Positions 1-9,516 of a stretch of 64,000 nt of DNA are shown piece after piece; within the stretch, counting starts at the first letter, position 1; each line of letters starts with the position of its first letter. Position numbers and translations under genes: made by a program. Origin of the DNA: Methylophilus sp. (GTDB lineage: Bacteria > Pseudomonadota > Gammaproteobacteria > Burkholderiales > Methylophilaceae); NCBI GenBank assembly GCA_030696695.1, contig JAUYRP010000034.1, forward strand, positions 682,001 through 746,000. The letters are read 5' to 3'. The notes beneath the pieces were generated by a model that was not told the origin of the DNA, did no database searches, and was given only the letters and a program-made list of their open reading frames with translations.

Positions 1-190
1 CTACCTCAAGCGCACGATGATGAATTCGACTATCGTGATTGCGCAGGAAAATTTATTGTCTTTGACGGCTAGTTTTGGCGTATCAGATATTGGCGACACT
101 TTGGAAGACTTGTTAAGCCATGCGGATAAAGCCATGTACATCGCCAAAAATAATGGCCGCAACCACGTGGTCAGATATCAGCCCGATTAG
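1..190 (+). CDS. Diguanylate cyclase, C-terminal end only (partial)
   Basis: The window opens inside a reading frame (codons from base 2) that ends with TAG at 188-190. The 62 visible residues match the last third of a GGDEF domain: a beta strand reading LTASFGVS, then ADKAMYIAK followed by NNGRN, the usual end of diguanylate cyclases that make c-di-GMP. The GG(D/E)EF motif and any sensory domain lie outside the window, so catalytic competence cannot be judged. It converges on cysS with one base between the two stop codons and no room for a terminator. Confidence 0.85.
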   Translation, partial: YLKRTMMNSTIVIAQENLLSLTASFGVSDIGDTLEDLLSHADKAMYIAKNNGRNHVVRYQPD

Positions 191-191
191 T

Positions 192-1598
192 TTATGCCCT
201 GCGCCATGTGGTGCCCTGTGGCGTATCTTCTAGAATAATGCCAGCATCCGCTAATTCTTTACGAATACGATCGGCTTCCGGAAAATTTTTGGCTTTTTTG
301 GCTTCAGCTCGCAAAATAAGCATTTCGCTGATTTGCTGGCTTCCAAACCCAGTAACAGTGCCAGTAGCATCTTGTGTGATTGATAACAAACTTTGGTTTG
401 TGATTGTCCCTTCACCTTGTAAAAATTCATCTGGGCTACGTTGCAATAACCCTAAAACTCCAGCTAGTTGCTTCATGAGTGTCAGTGCTTCTACACTTTT
501 CTCTTTCGCCAATTCAAACAATACTGCCATGGCTTCTGGGGTATTGAAATCATCGTCCATCGCTTCTTTAAAGCGTTTGGCTTGTGGTTGGTTCCAGTCC
601 ATGTTGTGAGCACTTACTTCATGGCCACGTAAAGCTGTATATAGTCTTGTCAGTGCAGCCTTGGCATCATCTAAATGTTTGTCTGAGTAATTGAGTGGGC
701 TGCGATAGTGGGCGCGCAGAATAAAGAAACGGACCACTTCTGGATCGTACTTAGCTAGCACCTCACGAATAGTGAAAAAGTTACCCAGCGATTTGGACAT
801 CTTTTCATCATCTACGCGTACAAACCCATTGTGCATCCAATAGTTGGCCATTTGGCAACTATGTGCAGCTTCAGATTGCGCAATCTCATTTTCGTGATGC
901 GGGAACTGTAAATCTTGACCACCACCGTGAATATCAAAGTGCGCGCCTAAGTGTTCAGCACTCATGACGGAACATTCAATGTGCCAGCCGGGGCGTCCTT
1001 TGCCCCAAGGTGAGTCCCAGTTTGGCTCGTTCGGCTTAACCGATTTCCATAGCACAAAATCTAAGGGATCTTGTTTAAAAGTATCTACTTCTACACGCTC
1101 GCCTGCGCGCAAATCATCCAAGGTTTTGCCAGACAGTTTGCCATAGTCGTTAAAGCTACGTACTTTGTAAAATACATCACCATTGCTGGCTTGGTAGGCA
1201 TGACCTTTTTCAATGAGTTTACCAATCATGTCCAACATGCCTTGTATATGCTGGGTTGCACGAGGCTCCATATCTGGACGAATAATGCCAAGTTTTACCG
1301 AATCCTCATCCATTGCCTCGATAAAACGTTGGGTCAGCACATCAATCGTCTCACCGTTTTCATTGGCACGCTTGATGATTTTGTCATCAATATCGGTGAT
1401 GTTGCGCACATACGTCACTTCGTAATCACTTGCACGAAACCAGCGCGAAATCATGTCAAACACCACCATCACACGCGCGTGACCTAAATGACAGTAGTCG
1501 TACACGGTCATCCCACATACGTACATACGTACTTTATTGGCTTCAATCGGGGTAAAGGTTTGTTTGTCGCGCGCGAGGGTGTTGTATATTTTTAACAT
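192..1598 (-). CDS. cysS: Cysteinyl-tRNA synthetase
   Basis: Class I aminoacyl-tRNA synthetase that charges tRNA-Cys in the cytoplasm. The 468-residue product has the family length. It carries the HIGH-type motif HLGH at residues 37-40, the zinc-site cysteine at residue 28, the [10 protein letters not shown] and [10 protein letters not shown] segments that supply the other zinc ligands, and KMSKS near residue 267. The C-terminal helical and anticodon-binding part is complete. ATG start at 1598. It is transcribed alone, divergent from the TPR gene, and ends against the convergent GGDEF gene. Nothing odd was seen. Confidence 0.97.
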   Translation of the reverse strand: MLKIYNTLARDKQTFTPIEANKVRMYVCGMTVYDYCHLGHARVMVVFDMISRWFRASDYEVTYVRNITDIDDKIIKRANENGETIDVLTQRFIEAMDEDSVKLGIIRPDMEPRATQHIQGMLDMIGKLIEKGHAYQASNGDVFYKVRSFNDYGKLSGKTLDDLRAGERVEVDTFKQDPLDFVLWKSVKPNEPNWDSPWGKGRPGWHIECSVMSAEHLGAHFDIHGGGQDLQFPHHENEIAQSEAAHSCQMANYWMHNGFVRVDDEKMSKSLGNFFTIREVLAKYDPEVVRFFILRAHYRSPLNYSDKHLDDAKAALTRLYTALRGHEVSAHNMDWNQPQAKRFKEAMDDDFNTPEAMAVLFELAKEKSVEALTLMKQLAGVLGLLQRSPDEFLQGEGTITNQSLLSITQDATGTVTGFGSQQISEMLILRAEAKKAKNFPEADRIRKELADAGIILEDTPQGTTWRRA

Positions 1599-1792
1599 GC
1601 GGTAGGAATTTAATATTAAATGGCGTAAGCGTTGTGATTAGAATTGTTCAATATGAAAAAAGTAAAATTAATCAGTGATTAAGCAAGCGAGCTATTGTGG
1701 TATGACCTAAGCTATTGATAGAATTAGGCAATCAACCACTGTTCAAGTATAACATAATGAATATCTTCGATTCTTCCCAAGGCAAAAAGCAA

Positions 1793-2821
1793 ATGCACAC
1801 AATAATCATAAAAAGTTTGTTAGTCATCACACTCGGATTTTCTGCTTGGAGTTTCGCAGTGGCTGGGAATACCAACGCAGCACTAAAAGAAATTAATCTG
1901 CTTTCAGAGCAGGGTAATCAGGCGGCAGCGTTGGAAAAAGTAAATACTTACTTAAGTGCAAACCCTAAAGATGCAGAAGCGCTATTTATGAAAGGCGTGA
2001 TTTTGGTAGAGCAGGGCAAGCGCGACGATGCAATCAAAGCGTTTGTAGATTTAACTGAAAAATATCCTAATTTGCCTGAGCCATATAATAATCTAGCAGT
2101 GTTATATGCAGACCAAGGGCAATACGACAAAGCACGCAAGGCATTGGAGACAGCCATCAAAACACATCCTAGCTATGCGACTGCTCATGAGAACTTGGGT
2201 GATATTTATGCCAGACTGGCATCGGAAGCCTATGACAAAGCCTTTAAATTAGATACCTCAAACGCTAGAGCACAAGGCAAACTCTCGCTGATTACGGACT
2301 TGTTTGGCGGTAAAGCCAGTGCGGGTAAAACAACTGTTGCGGCCAAAGAGCCGGCAAAACCTGTGGAGATGGCAAAGCCAACCACCACGACTAAATTGGC
2401 GGAAAACAAAAAGCCAGAAGTGACTAAACCTGAGGTGACAAAACCAGAACCTGCCAAAATAACAGATACTGCGACGAATGATGAAGCGTCATTGCTCAAC
2501 GCGGTGAATGCTTGGGCAAAAGCATGGTCTGATCAAAATGTGGATCAATACTTAGCTAGTTATGCAGACAGCTTCAAAACGCCAAAAGGTGAATCACGCA
2601 AATCTTGGGAGGCGATGCGCCGCGATCGCGTGAGTCGTCCTAAATCAATTGCTGTTGAGGTCAATGACCCTAAAGTGACGATAGAATCCGCTGACAAAGC
2701 GAAAGTACAATTCAGTCAACGTTATGTTGCCAATGGTAAACCACAAGGTACCCGTAAAACGCTAACCATGGTGAAAGTGGGTGGCAATTGGTTGATTGAA
2801 CAAGAGGTAGCTGGGCGTTAA
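1793..2821 (+). CDS. Exported TPR protein with C-terminal NTF2-like domain
   Basis: The ATG at 1793 is chosen because it begins directly with a signal-peptide-like stretch and has AAGG ten bases upstream; an ATG at 1757 and a TTG at 1715 are also in frame but lack a ribosome site. After the signal come about three to four TPR repeats (roughly residues 30-150), then a Lys/Pro-rich linker with repeated KPEVT units, then a C-terminal domain of about 110 residues starting LLNAVNAWAKAWSDQNVD that resembles the NTF2/SnoaL-like domain attached to some L,D-transpeptidases. The next gene ends in a related domain, so both probably act in the periplasm on the cell wall. The specific function is unknown. 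Confidence 0.75.
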   Translation: MHTIIIKSLLVITLGFSAWSFAVAGNTNAALKEINLLSEQGNQAAALEKVNTYLSANPKDAEALFMKGVILVEQGKRDDAIKAFVDLTEKYPNLPEPYNNLAVLYADQGQYDKARKALETAIKTHPSYATAHENLGDIYARLASEAYDKAFKLDTSNARAQGKLSLITDLFGGKASAGKTTVAAKEPAKPVEMAKPTTTTKLAENKKPEVTKPEVTKPEPAKITDTATNDEASLLNAVNAWAKAWSDQNVDQYLASYADSFKTPKGESRKSWEAMRRDRVSRPKSIAVEVNDPKVTIESADKAKVQFSQRYVANGKPQGTRKTLTMVKVGGNWLIEQEVAGR

Positions 2822-2896
2822 TGTAACGCATGTAAAAGATAAGTTATCTCTATGAATTAGAGATGAGTTTTAGGTTTTGGAGGGTATAATCTACCC

Positions 2897-4129
2897 ATGT
2901 TGCGTTTTAAGTATTTATCGGCGGTTGTGTTATTGCTAGGTGCTGTATTGCCTTGGAATGCGACGGCTATCAATCAAGAAGGACTTGCCTCACGATTTTT
3001 AGCACAAAAATATAGTGCGAATATTATTGAGAGCATGTTGGCCAAAACCTTGATGGAAATTAAGCAAGGCAAGACTGGTGATGCGCTTGATACTGTCAAT
3101 CAATTGATTCAAACCACTCCCAACTTTAATCTAGCCTATTTGATTCGTGGTGATTTACTGGCATCGCGTGCGCGCATGTTGAGCGGGTTTGGCGATACCT
3201 TTGTTAAAGACCCGCGTCAGGTAGAAGATTTGAAAGAAGAGGCTGAAAAGCGTCTTGAAAGTTACTTAGCCAAAAACAAAGATCATTTGCAGCCAAATTT
3301 ATTGATTCAGCTCGACCAATCGCAGCGTTATGCGGTGGTGGTAGATACCTCAAAATCTAGATTGTTCTTGTATGCGAAACAAGAGGACGGGCAACTTAAA
3401 TATATCTCAGATTACTACGTGACAATTGGTAAAAACGGGATTGATAAAAAAGCACAAGGCGATAAACGTACGCCACTGGGTGTTTATTTCGCGGCGTCTA
3501 AATTAAACCGACCATTGCCTGATATGTATGGGGAGGGCGCGTACCCACTGAATTATCCCAATGAAATTGATGTCTATGAGAAGCGGAATGGTTCAGGTAT
3601 TTGGCTACATGGTACGCCAACCGACACTTACAGCCGGCCGCCTCGCGCGAGCGATGGTTGTGTGGTGCTGTCAAACCCAGACCTAAAAACGCTGCATCCG
3701 ATTCTCAATCGTGGCAATACACCGGTGATTATTGCGAATAACGTGGAATGGTTAGTGGATACATCGGGTGATGTACAAGCGCAACAAAAACAGTCTTTAC
3801 AGGCAGCCATAGAAGCTTGGCGAAAAGACTGGATTTCTCAGGATTCGGATGCGTATTTGTCTCATTACTCGCCCCAGTTTTTTTATAGCGATGGCGATTT
3901 TAAAAAATGGGCGAGCTATAAACGCAGTATTCAATTGAGAAAACCGAAGGTTGACGTTGGTATAGATAAGTTAAGCATGTTTACTTATCCGAATGCCCAG
4001 AAACCGATGGTAGTGGTGAATTTTGAACAGGATTTTAGAAGTGCATCGCTACAAAATCGCATGAAAAAACGCCAATATTGGATCAACGAAAACAATCAAT
4101 GGAAAATTATTTACGAAGGTGCTGCTTAA
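2897..4129 (+). CDS. L,D-transpeptidase (YkuD domain) with NTF2-like tail
   Basis: A 410-residue exported protein. A signal peptide (residues 1-24, ending NATA) is followed by an N-terminal helical region, then a YkuD catalytic domain with the motif HGTPTDTYSRPP..SDGCVVLS, which supplies the catalytic His and Cys, and then an NTF2-like domain starting LQAAIEAWRKDWISQDSD. YkuD enzymes make or cut 3-3 peptidoglycan cross-links or link and release lipoproteins; the LdtF/DpaA group is the closest by architecture. A GGAGGG lies about 13 bases before the ATG, farther than usual, with TATAAT between them. The stop overlaps the next start (TAATG), so the cyclophilin is probably co-translated. Confidence 0.85.
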   Translation: MLRFKYLSAVVLLLGAVLPWNATAINQEGLASRFLAQKYSANIIESMLAKTLMEIKQGKTGDALDTVNQLIQTTPNFNLAYLIRGDLLASRARMLSGFGDTFVKDPRQVEDLKEEAEKRLESYLAKNKDHLQPNLLIQLDQSQRYAVVVDTSKSRLFLYAKQEDGQLKYISDYYVTIGKNGIDKKAQGDKRTPLGVYFAASKLNRPLPDMYGEGAYPLNYPNEIDVYEKRNGSGIWLHGTPTDTYSRPPRASDGCVVLSNPDLKTLHPILNRGNTPVIIANNVEWLVDTSGDVQAQQKQSLQAAIEAWRKDWISQDSDAYLSHYSPQFFYSDGDFKKWASYKRSIQLRKPKVDVGIDKLSMFTYPNAQKPMVVVNFEQDFRSASLQNRMKKRQYWINENNQWKIIYEGAA

Positions 4130-4713
4130 TGAAATGGTTGAACACGATATTGGCTTCTACAACACTATTAGTGGCATTGACCGCCACTGCAATGGCTGGA
4201 ACACAAGTAGAGTTTGAGACTTCCGCTGGTAATTTTGTGGTGGAAGTCTATCCAGACAAAGCGCCCAAAACAGTTGAGAATTTTTTAAAGTATGTGGAAG
4301 ACGGTTTCTACAGCAATACTATTTTTCACCGCGTGATTAGCCGCTTTATGATTCAAGGCGGTGGTTTTGAGCGTGATTTGGCCGAGAAGTCTACACGTGC
4401 CCCAATAGTCAACGAATCGAATAATGGTTTGCAAAATCAGACAGGTACGATTGCCATGGCTAGAACGCAAGACCCAAACTCTGCTACTGCACAGTTTTTT
4501 ATCAATCTAGCGGATAATCAATTTTTGAATTACACAAGTCCAGAGCCAGAACTCATAGGCTACTGCGTCTTTGGTAAAGTGGTGAGCGGTATGGAAGTCG
4601 TCCATAAAATTGGCATTGTACCTACAGGCAATAGCCGTGGTTTTTCAGATGTGCCAATTCGTGCGATTGTGATTAAGCAAGCCAAAATAAAATCAGTAAC
4701 TGCTGCTAAATAA
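4129..4713 (+). CDS. ppiA: Periplasmic peptidyl-prolyl cis-trans isomerase, cyclophilin type
   Basis: The start is the ATG at 4129 that overlaps the stop of the transpeptidase gene (TAATG); upstream in-frame codons would add a tail before the signal peptide. The 194-residue product has an N-terminal export signal ([12 protein letters not shown]) and a complete cyclophilin fold with [31 protein letters not shown] and VFGKVV. It should catalyse prolyl isomerisation of envelope proteins. The following gene encodes a second cyclophilin without a signal peptide, so this locus supplies one enzyme to each compartment. Confidence 0.9.
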   Translation: MKWLNTILASTTLLVALTATAMAGTQVEFETSAGNFVVEVYPDKAPKTVENFLKYVEDGFYSNTIFHRVISRFMIQGGGFERDLAEKSTRAPIVNESNNGLQNQTGTIAMARTQDPNSATAQFFINLADNQFLNYTSPEPELIGYCVFGKVVSGMEVVHKIGIVPTGNSRGFSDVPIRAIVIKQAKIKSVTAAK

Positions 4714-4750
4714 ATCAACTAGTCATAAATCAATTAATAAAGGAATTATT

Positions 4751-5242
4751 GTGGTCAAACTTTCCACTAATTATGGTGATTTCACCATTGAGTTAGATGC
4801 AGAAAAAGCACCAATTACGGTAGCTAATTTTTTACAGTATGTAGAAAAAGGATTTTACGAGGGTGTGATTTTTCATCGTGTGATTAATGGTTTTATGGTG
4901 CAGGGTGGTGGGTTTGATGCCAATATGAAACAAAAGCCAACTGATGCGCCTATTAAAAACGAAGCGGATAATGGCCTGACCAACGATAAGTATACTTTAG
5001 CCATGGCGCGCACATCTGTCCCTGATTCTGCCAGCAGCCAATTCTTTATCAATGTGTCAGACAATGATTTCTTAAATCATACGGCACCTACACCAAGTGG
5101 TTGGGGCTACTGCGTGTTTGGTAAAGTGGTTGAAGGTATGGATGTGATAGATACGATTAAAGGCGTAGCAACAACAAGCCGTGCAGGTCATCAAGACGTC
5201 CCTGTAGAGCCAGTGGTGATTTTGAACGCAACTGTCTGTTAA
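4751..5242 (+). CDS. ppiB: Cytoplasmic peptidyl-prolyl cis-trans isomerase, cyclophilin type
   Basis: A 163-residue cyclophilin with [35 protein letters not shown] and [13 protein letters not shown], and no signal peptide, as in cytoplasmic PpiB. The start is a GTG at 4751 preceded by AAAGGAA. It follows the exported paralogue by 37 bases and precedes lpxH by 6, so it sits inside one operon. The two tandem paralogues resemble each other through most of their length, consistent with an old duplication. Confidence 0.93.
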   Translation: MVKLSTNYGDFTIELDAEKAPITVANFLQYVEKGFYEGVIFHRVINGFMVQGGGFDANMKQKPTDAPIKNEADNGLTNDKYTLAMARTSVPDSASSQFFINVSDNDFLNHTAPTPSGWGYCVFGKVVEGMDVIDTIKGVATTSRAGHQDVPVEPVVILNATVC

Positions 5243-5248
5243 GTTTGC

Positions 5249-5986
5249 ATGCAGGGCGATACCCTTTTTATTTCAGATTTACATTTATGTGAATCACGCC
5301 CGCATATCACCTCGGTGTTTCTGACCTGGTTAACCGAGGTGGCATCAAACGCTGATGCACTTTATATCTTAGGTGATTTTTTTGAGTATTGGGCGGGTGA
5401 TGATGCCTTAATGGACGATTTTCATCAGCCTATCATTCGCGCCTTACGACAACTCACACAACAACACACCCAAGTCTATTTGATGCACGGTAATCGAGAC
5501 TTCTTGATTCGAGATGGCTTTTCTGAAGCGACAGGTGTGCAGTTGCTGGATGACCCTACGCTTACCCACATCAGTGATGTGCAAGTGCTATTGAGTCACG
5601 GTGATGCACTGTGTACAGATGACGTTCATTACATGACGTTTAGAGAAAAAGTACGTCAGCCAGCTTGGCAGGATGCTTTTTTAAGCCAAACACTTGCTGA
5701 GCGCAAAGCGTTTATAGAGCAGGCGCGCGTTCAAAGTGAGCTGGAAAAATCTACTAAAATGGCAGCCATCATGGATATCAACGAAGAGGCGCTGAAAACT
5801 CTGTTGCGAGCCTATCACTACCCGCCAGTGTTGATACATGGCCATACTCACAGACCCAACCGACACCTGCATAATGTGGATGGGCATATTTGTGAGCGCT
5901 ATGTGCTAGGTGATTGGTATGAGCAGGGCAGCTATTTGAAATTAGATGCCACTGGCACTATCATGGCTGAGACGATTACTATTTAA
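5249..5986 (+). CDS. lpxH: UDP-2,3-diacylglucosamine pyrophosphohydrolase
   Basis: A calcineurin-like metallophosphoesterase of lipid A synthesis that cleaves UDP-2,3-diacylglucosamine to lipid X and UMP at the inner membrane surface. All five metal motifs are present: FISDLHL, LGDFFEYWAGDD, HGNRDF, LSHGDALC and HGHTHRP. The length of 245 residues is usual. It starts six bases after the ppiB stop. Betaproteobacteria often keep lpxH after ppiB, which supports the call. Confidence 0.94.
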   Translation: MQGDTLFISDLHLCESRPHITSVFLTWLTEVASNADALYILGDFFEYWAGDDALMDDFHQPIIRALRQLTQQHTQVYLMHGNRDFLIRDGFSEATGVQLLDDPTLTHISDVQVLLSHGDALCTDDVHYMTFREKVRQPAWQDAFLSQTLAERKAFIEQARVQSELEKSTKMAAIMDINEEALKTLLRAYHYPPVLIHGHTHRPNRHLHNVDGHICERYVLGDWYEQGSYLKLDATGTIMAETITI

Positions 5987-6012
5987 CAAGTATGCTTGTG
6001 TAGGTGATGAAT

Positions 6013-6282
6013 ATGAAATCTATCTTGGTGTGTACTAACCACCGTGCAAACCCCAATCTGCCATCGTGTGGCGCGCGTGGTGCAGAAGCGCTCAAGCAGC
6101 AGATTACAGATGCCGTCGGTGCCTCTGGTTTGCCATTAGGTGTTAAAGAAATCCAATGCCTAGGTGAGTGTGATGAAGGCCCCAATCTGCGTTTGATTCC
6201 TGGTGGGCCTACATTTCAGCATGTCGATGCGGCAAAAATCCCAGTGATACTCAAAGCAGCAAAATCGTTTTTGAAAGAATAG
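6013..6282 (+). CDS. Thioredoxin-like [2Fe-2S] ferredoxin
   Basis: A small protein of about 89 residues with the four-cysteine pattern of thioredoxin-fold ferredoxins: a cysteine in ILVCTNHRA, a second in LPSCGARG, and a pair in CLGECDEGPN. These would hold one [2Fe-2S] cluster. Three starts are possible: GTG 6004, ATG 6007 and ATG 6013. The last is preferred because AGGTGA at 6002-6007 is correctly spaced for it. The electron partner is not evident from the neighbours. The gene converges with the HD-GYP gene, four bases away. Confidence 0.8.
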   Translation: MKSILVCTNHRANPNLPSCGARGAEALKQQITDAVGASGLPLGVKEIQCLGECDEGPNLRLIPGGPTFQHVDAAKIPVILKAAKSFLKE

Positions 6283-6286
6283 TTGC

Positions 6287-7912
6287 TTAGGGTGTATAAC
6301 CAATGATGGTTGATTCATTAATGGCATCAATCTGCTCTGGATCTAAAAACATTTCCGCGTATCGTAAATAAATCTTTTCACGAATAAACAAATCAAACAC
6401 ATCAGGATCAATATGATGATTTAACTTCATATTGCCCAGAATATTTAAAGTGTCTGAGAGTGTCTTTGCCTTTTTGTAAGGGCGGTCTTTAGAGGTCAAT
6501 GCTTCAAAAATGTCGGCCACCCCCATGATTCTAGCTGGGATAGACATTTGCTCGCGCGTTAAACCTTTGGGATAGCCGGTGCCATCCATACGCTCATGAT
6601 GACCGCCTGCATATTCTGGTACACGCCTTAATCCTTTGGGATAAGGTAGCGATTCCAGCATATTGATGGTGACCACAATGTGATTGTTGATGATCTGGCG
6701 CTCCTCGGGGGTGAGGGTGCCTTTGGGAATGGTCAGGTTATAGGTTTCATCTTCACTTAAAAATTTAACCGACTGACCCGCTTCGTTTTGGTATTGATAA
6801 TTGGCAATCTGACGCACACGTGCTTGGTCATCTGCACTCATGGATTCACTGCCGTAATTGACCTTACGGATAAAGTTTTTATCGTCGTCTAATTGTTTTT
6901 TGATGACGTTGATTTCATGTGCGAGATGTTTGGGATTGATGGTTTTGCCTTTGGCTTGTGCCTCAATCACTTTACGTAAATGATTCGCTTCACGTTGTGA
7001 TTTCAATAGCTCAAAACGGTCGTCAATTAAATGAATGCGGTCAAATATCGTTTCTAATTTGGTCGCCTTGTCCATGATGGATTCAGGGGTCGTGACTTTG
7101 CCACAATCATGTAGCCAAGCTGCAATTTTCAGTTCGTACAGTTCTTGCGCGTTTAAATCAAAGCTCTTAAATGCATCATGCTTCGACTGAATCGCCGCTT
7201 CAGCTAGCATCATAGTGAGCACTGGTACGCGTTGACAGTGCCCACCTGTATAAGGGGATTTTTCATCAATAGCGTCTGCAATGAGCTTAATGAACGACTC
7301 GAATAATCCCTTTAAGCCTTCTATTAATTGATGGTTCGTTAATGCAATTGCAGCTTGCGATGCCAATGATTCCACTAAGCGTTGGTGCGAGTCTGAGAAT
7401 GCAATGATTTGATGTGTGACTGGGTCTTTGGCATTAATCAGCTGTAATACGCCAATCACTTCATTCTCATGGTTGCGCATGGGCACTGTCAAAAACGATT
7501 GGGAATGATAGCCAGTGCGTTCATCAAATGCACGCGTACCAGAAAAATCGAATCCTTGATCTGGCGCATAAGCATCTTCAATATTAATCGTAGTTTGCTG
7601 AATGGCACAGTAAGCAGCCACCATGTTGAGGTTTGGCGTCCCATTGTCTAAGTAAAGCGGTAGTGGGGGAAATGGAATGGGTTGGTTGGTCGTGCCACCT
7701 AGAGCAATATTGAGCGTGGTGTTACGTAGGATTTCAAATTTTAAGGATTGTTGCTCACTAATCGTATATAAAGTACCGCCATCTGCGTGTGTGAGCTCTT
7801 GCGCTCCCAGTAAAATGGTCTCAAGTAGTCGATTTGTATTTTGTTCTGCCGATAATGCCACGCCGATGGCATTGAGCCGTTCAAGTTGGTCAAGAGACTG
7901 ATTGAGCGACAT
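6287..7912 (-). CDS. GAF and HD-GYP domain protein, probable c-di-GMP phosphodiesterase
   Basis: A 541-residue protein. A GAF sensory domain covers about residues 15-185, followed by a metal-dependent HD-GYP phosphohydrolase domain. The HD pair appears in AAWLHDCGKVTTPES and the signature in HHERMDGTGYPKGL, so the catalytic residues look intact. Between the HD box and the helix that leads to the GYP motif lies an unusual helical insertion of roughly 110 residues. HD-GYP enzymes hydrolyse c-di-GMP. It is the last gene of an operon with a Ser/Thr kinase, a PP2C phosphatase and an FHA protein, so its output may be tied to phosphorylation. No membrane segment was seen. Confidence 0.88.
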   Translation of the reverse strand: MSLNQSLDQLERLNAIGVALSAEQNTNRLLETILLGAQELTHADGGTLYTISEQQSLKFEILRNTTLNIALGGTTNQPIPFPPLPLYLDNGTPNLNMVAAYCAIQQTTINIEDAYAPDQGFDFSGTRAFDERTGYHSQSFLTVPMRNHENEVIGVLQLINAKDPVTHQIIAFSDSHQRLVESLASQAAIALTNHQLIEGLKGLFESFIKLIADAIDEKSPYTGGHCQRVPVLTMMLAEAAIQSKHDAFKSFDLNAQELYELKIAAWLHDCGKVTTPESIMDKATKLETIFDRIHLIDDRFELLKSQREANHLRKVIEAQAKGKTINPKHLAHEINVIKKQLDDDKNFIRKVNYGSESMSADDQARVRQIANYQYQNEAGQSVKFLSEDETYNLTIPKGTLTPEERQIINNHIVVTINMLESLPYPKGLRRVPEYAGGHHERMDGTGYPKGLTREQMSIPARIMGVADIFEALTSKDRPYKKAKTLSDTLNILGNMKLNHHIDPDVFDLFIREKIYLRYAEMFLDPEQIDAINESTIIGYTP

Positions 7913-7945
7913 GGCGAAATTAAGTAGTGGTTAGCCTAATGCTGA

Positions 7946-8680
7946 TCAAGCAAAAGTAAATTCCATCTTGATGCCAGATATTTCGAGTAGGTCATTGTTT
8001 TTAAGGCTATAAGATAAGGTGTGAACAGGTGCGCCATTGATGCTTGGGTGTTCATCCCCCTCTACCTGACTCAAAAAATAACCATTGGTCCGTTTGGTGA
8101 TGACAATCACTTGCGCACCTGGTTTGCCTAGCGTGGTCAGTGTTTTATTGAGCGTGAGTGTTTTGCCACTGTTAGAGCCATTCAGAATGTGCAATTTACC
8201 AATGGGCAACGCTGCTGCGGGCACGCCTACAGGTGTCGTTTCCGACAATACCTCATCTTCACTACGCATAGGTCTGGACATTTGAATCAGAGATTTTAAT
8301 GAGGGTGGTTGTGTGTGTGGTGATTTGTCCAATGGTGTTGAGCCTGCATAATCCTCTTTGTTGACAGCTGGCGCAGAGGCCACAGTGGAAGTATTGTCTT
8401 TGATGTATTTAAATTGATGACGACCGATTTCAATCACATCGTCATGATTTAGCACATGTTTTCTAATCGGCTTTAAGTTCACAAAGGTGCCGTTTGTGCT
8501 ATTGGCGTCTTCTAAAAAAGAGTCTTTGCCTATAGTCACAATCACCGCATGTAGACCACTCACAGCAAGGTTGTCAATTACGATGTCATTATTTTGTTTT
8601 CTGCCGATAGAAATACGCTCTTTATTGAGCGGATACTCGTTGATGACGCGATCATCTAATGTGCAGACTAACTTTGACAT
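7946..8680 (-). CDS. Double FHA-domain protein
   Basis: A 244-residue cytoplasmic protein with an N-terminal FHA domain (residues about 5-95; GRKQNNDIVIDNLAVSGLHAVI and ANSTNGTFVN carry the phosphothreonine-binding Arg, Ser and Asn). A low-complexity linker follows, then a second, more degenerate FHA-like domain (about 150-244). FHA domains bind phosphothreonine. It lies two bases downstream of the PP2C phosphatase gene and next to a Ser/Thr kinase, so it is a likely substrate or reader of that kinase. What it recruits cannot be told. Confidence 0.87.
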   Translation of the reverse strand: MSKLVCTLDDRVINEYPLNKERISIGRKQNNDIVIDNLAVSGLHAVIVTIGKDSFLEDANSTNGTFVNLKPIRKHVLNHDDVIEIGRHQFKYIKDNTSTVASAPAVNKEDYAGSTPLDKSPHTQPPSLKSLIQMSRPMRSEDEVLSETTPVGVPAAALPIGKLHILNGSNSGKTLTLNKTLTTLGKPGAQVIVITKRTNGYFLSQVEGDEHPSINGAPVHTLSYSLKNNDLLEISGIKMEFTFA

Positions 8681-8682
8681 GA

Positions 8683-9516
8683 CTAACCTTTATCCATCAC
8701 TTTTTTGACTAGCGATTGTAGCCAATTTGGCCTATTTATTGGGAACCCTTCCACCACGCTTATTAATATCACAGAAATATTATCTTTACCACCCCGTTGA
8801 TTGGCTTTTCTGATTAATGCATTAGCGAGCGATTCAAGGTCATCATAATGCTCAATTAAAGTAGTTTCAATTTCATAGTCGTCTACCATGTCGGTAAGGC
8901 CATCTGAGCATAATAAATACAAGTCGCCTATCGCCACGGTGTGGGTGTTGATCTCTAAATCAGCCTCGGGGTCAACACCTAGCGCTTTGGTTACAAAGTT
9001 TTTGTAAGTGGCCTGTTTGGCTTGCTCGGGTGTTAACAATCCAGAATCAATTTGCTCTTGTAGCAGTGAGTGGTCATTGGTCAATTGCAACAATTGGTCG
9101 TTTCGTAGCAGGTAAGCGCGCGAGTCACCTATATGGCCTATCACCACTTGGTTATCTACAAATAAGGACAACACCAACGTAGTGCCCATGCCTGCACATT
9201 GCTCTTGCTCATTGGCGACTTGGTAGATCGCGTTATTGGCAGAGTTCACCGCGCTTTGCATCAAGTTAGCCGCTGTATTGCTATCTACCTGTTTGCCTGT
9301 TTGCCTGGCTTGGTTAAAACCTGAAATCAGTTCAGCAGTAATCGTTAGCACGGCCATTTGGCTTGCCACATCGCCTGCGTTATAGCCACCCATGCCATCT
9401 GCAAGCACAGCTAGGCCAATGCTCGCATCGCTGGCTATCGCATCCTCATTACGAGTACGTAACTGACCTGTGTCGGTATGTCGCGCAATGCGTAATGCAT
9501 GTTCTAAATGATTCAT
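8683..9516 (-). CDS. PP2C-family Ser/Thr protein phosphatase
   Basis: A 277-residue cytoplasmic PPM/PP2C phosphatase with the metal-binding motifs VLADGMGGYNAGDVAS, GHIGDSRAYLL, LLCSDGLTDMV and GGKDNISVILI, all in order. It should remove phosphate from Ser or Thr, countering the kinase encoded just upstream. The start overlaps the kinase stop by four bases, implying coupled translation and balanced amounts. A short C-terminal tail after the catalytic domain has no recognised motif. Confidence 0.93.
   Translation of the reverse strand: MNHLEHALRIARHTDTGQLRTRNEDAIASDASIGLAVLADGMGGYNAGDVASQMAVLTITAELISGFNQARQTGKQVDSNTAANLMQSAVNSANNAIYQVANEQEQCAGMGTTLVLSLFVDNQVVIGHIGDSRAYLLRNDQLLQLTNDHSLLQEQIDSGLLTPEQAKQATYKNFVTKALGVDPEADLEINTHTVAIGDLYLLCSDGLTDMVDDYEIETTLIEHYDDLESLANALIRKANQRGGKDNISVILISVVEGFPINRPNWLQSLVKKVMDKG

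Noticed and set aside
2886-2891. TATAAT five bases before the L,D-transpeptidase ATG as a leaderless promoter
   Set aside because: No -35 at the right distance, and GGAGGG just upstream suggests a normal leader, although with long spacing.
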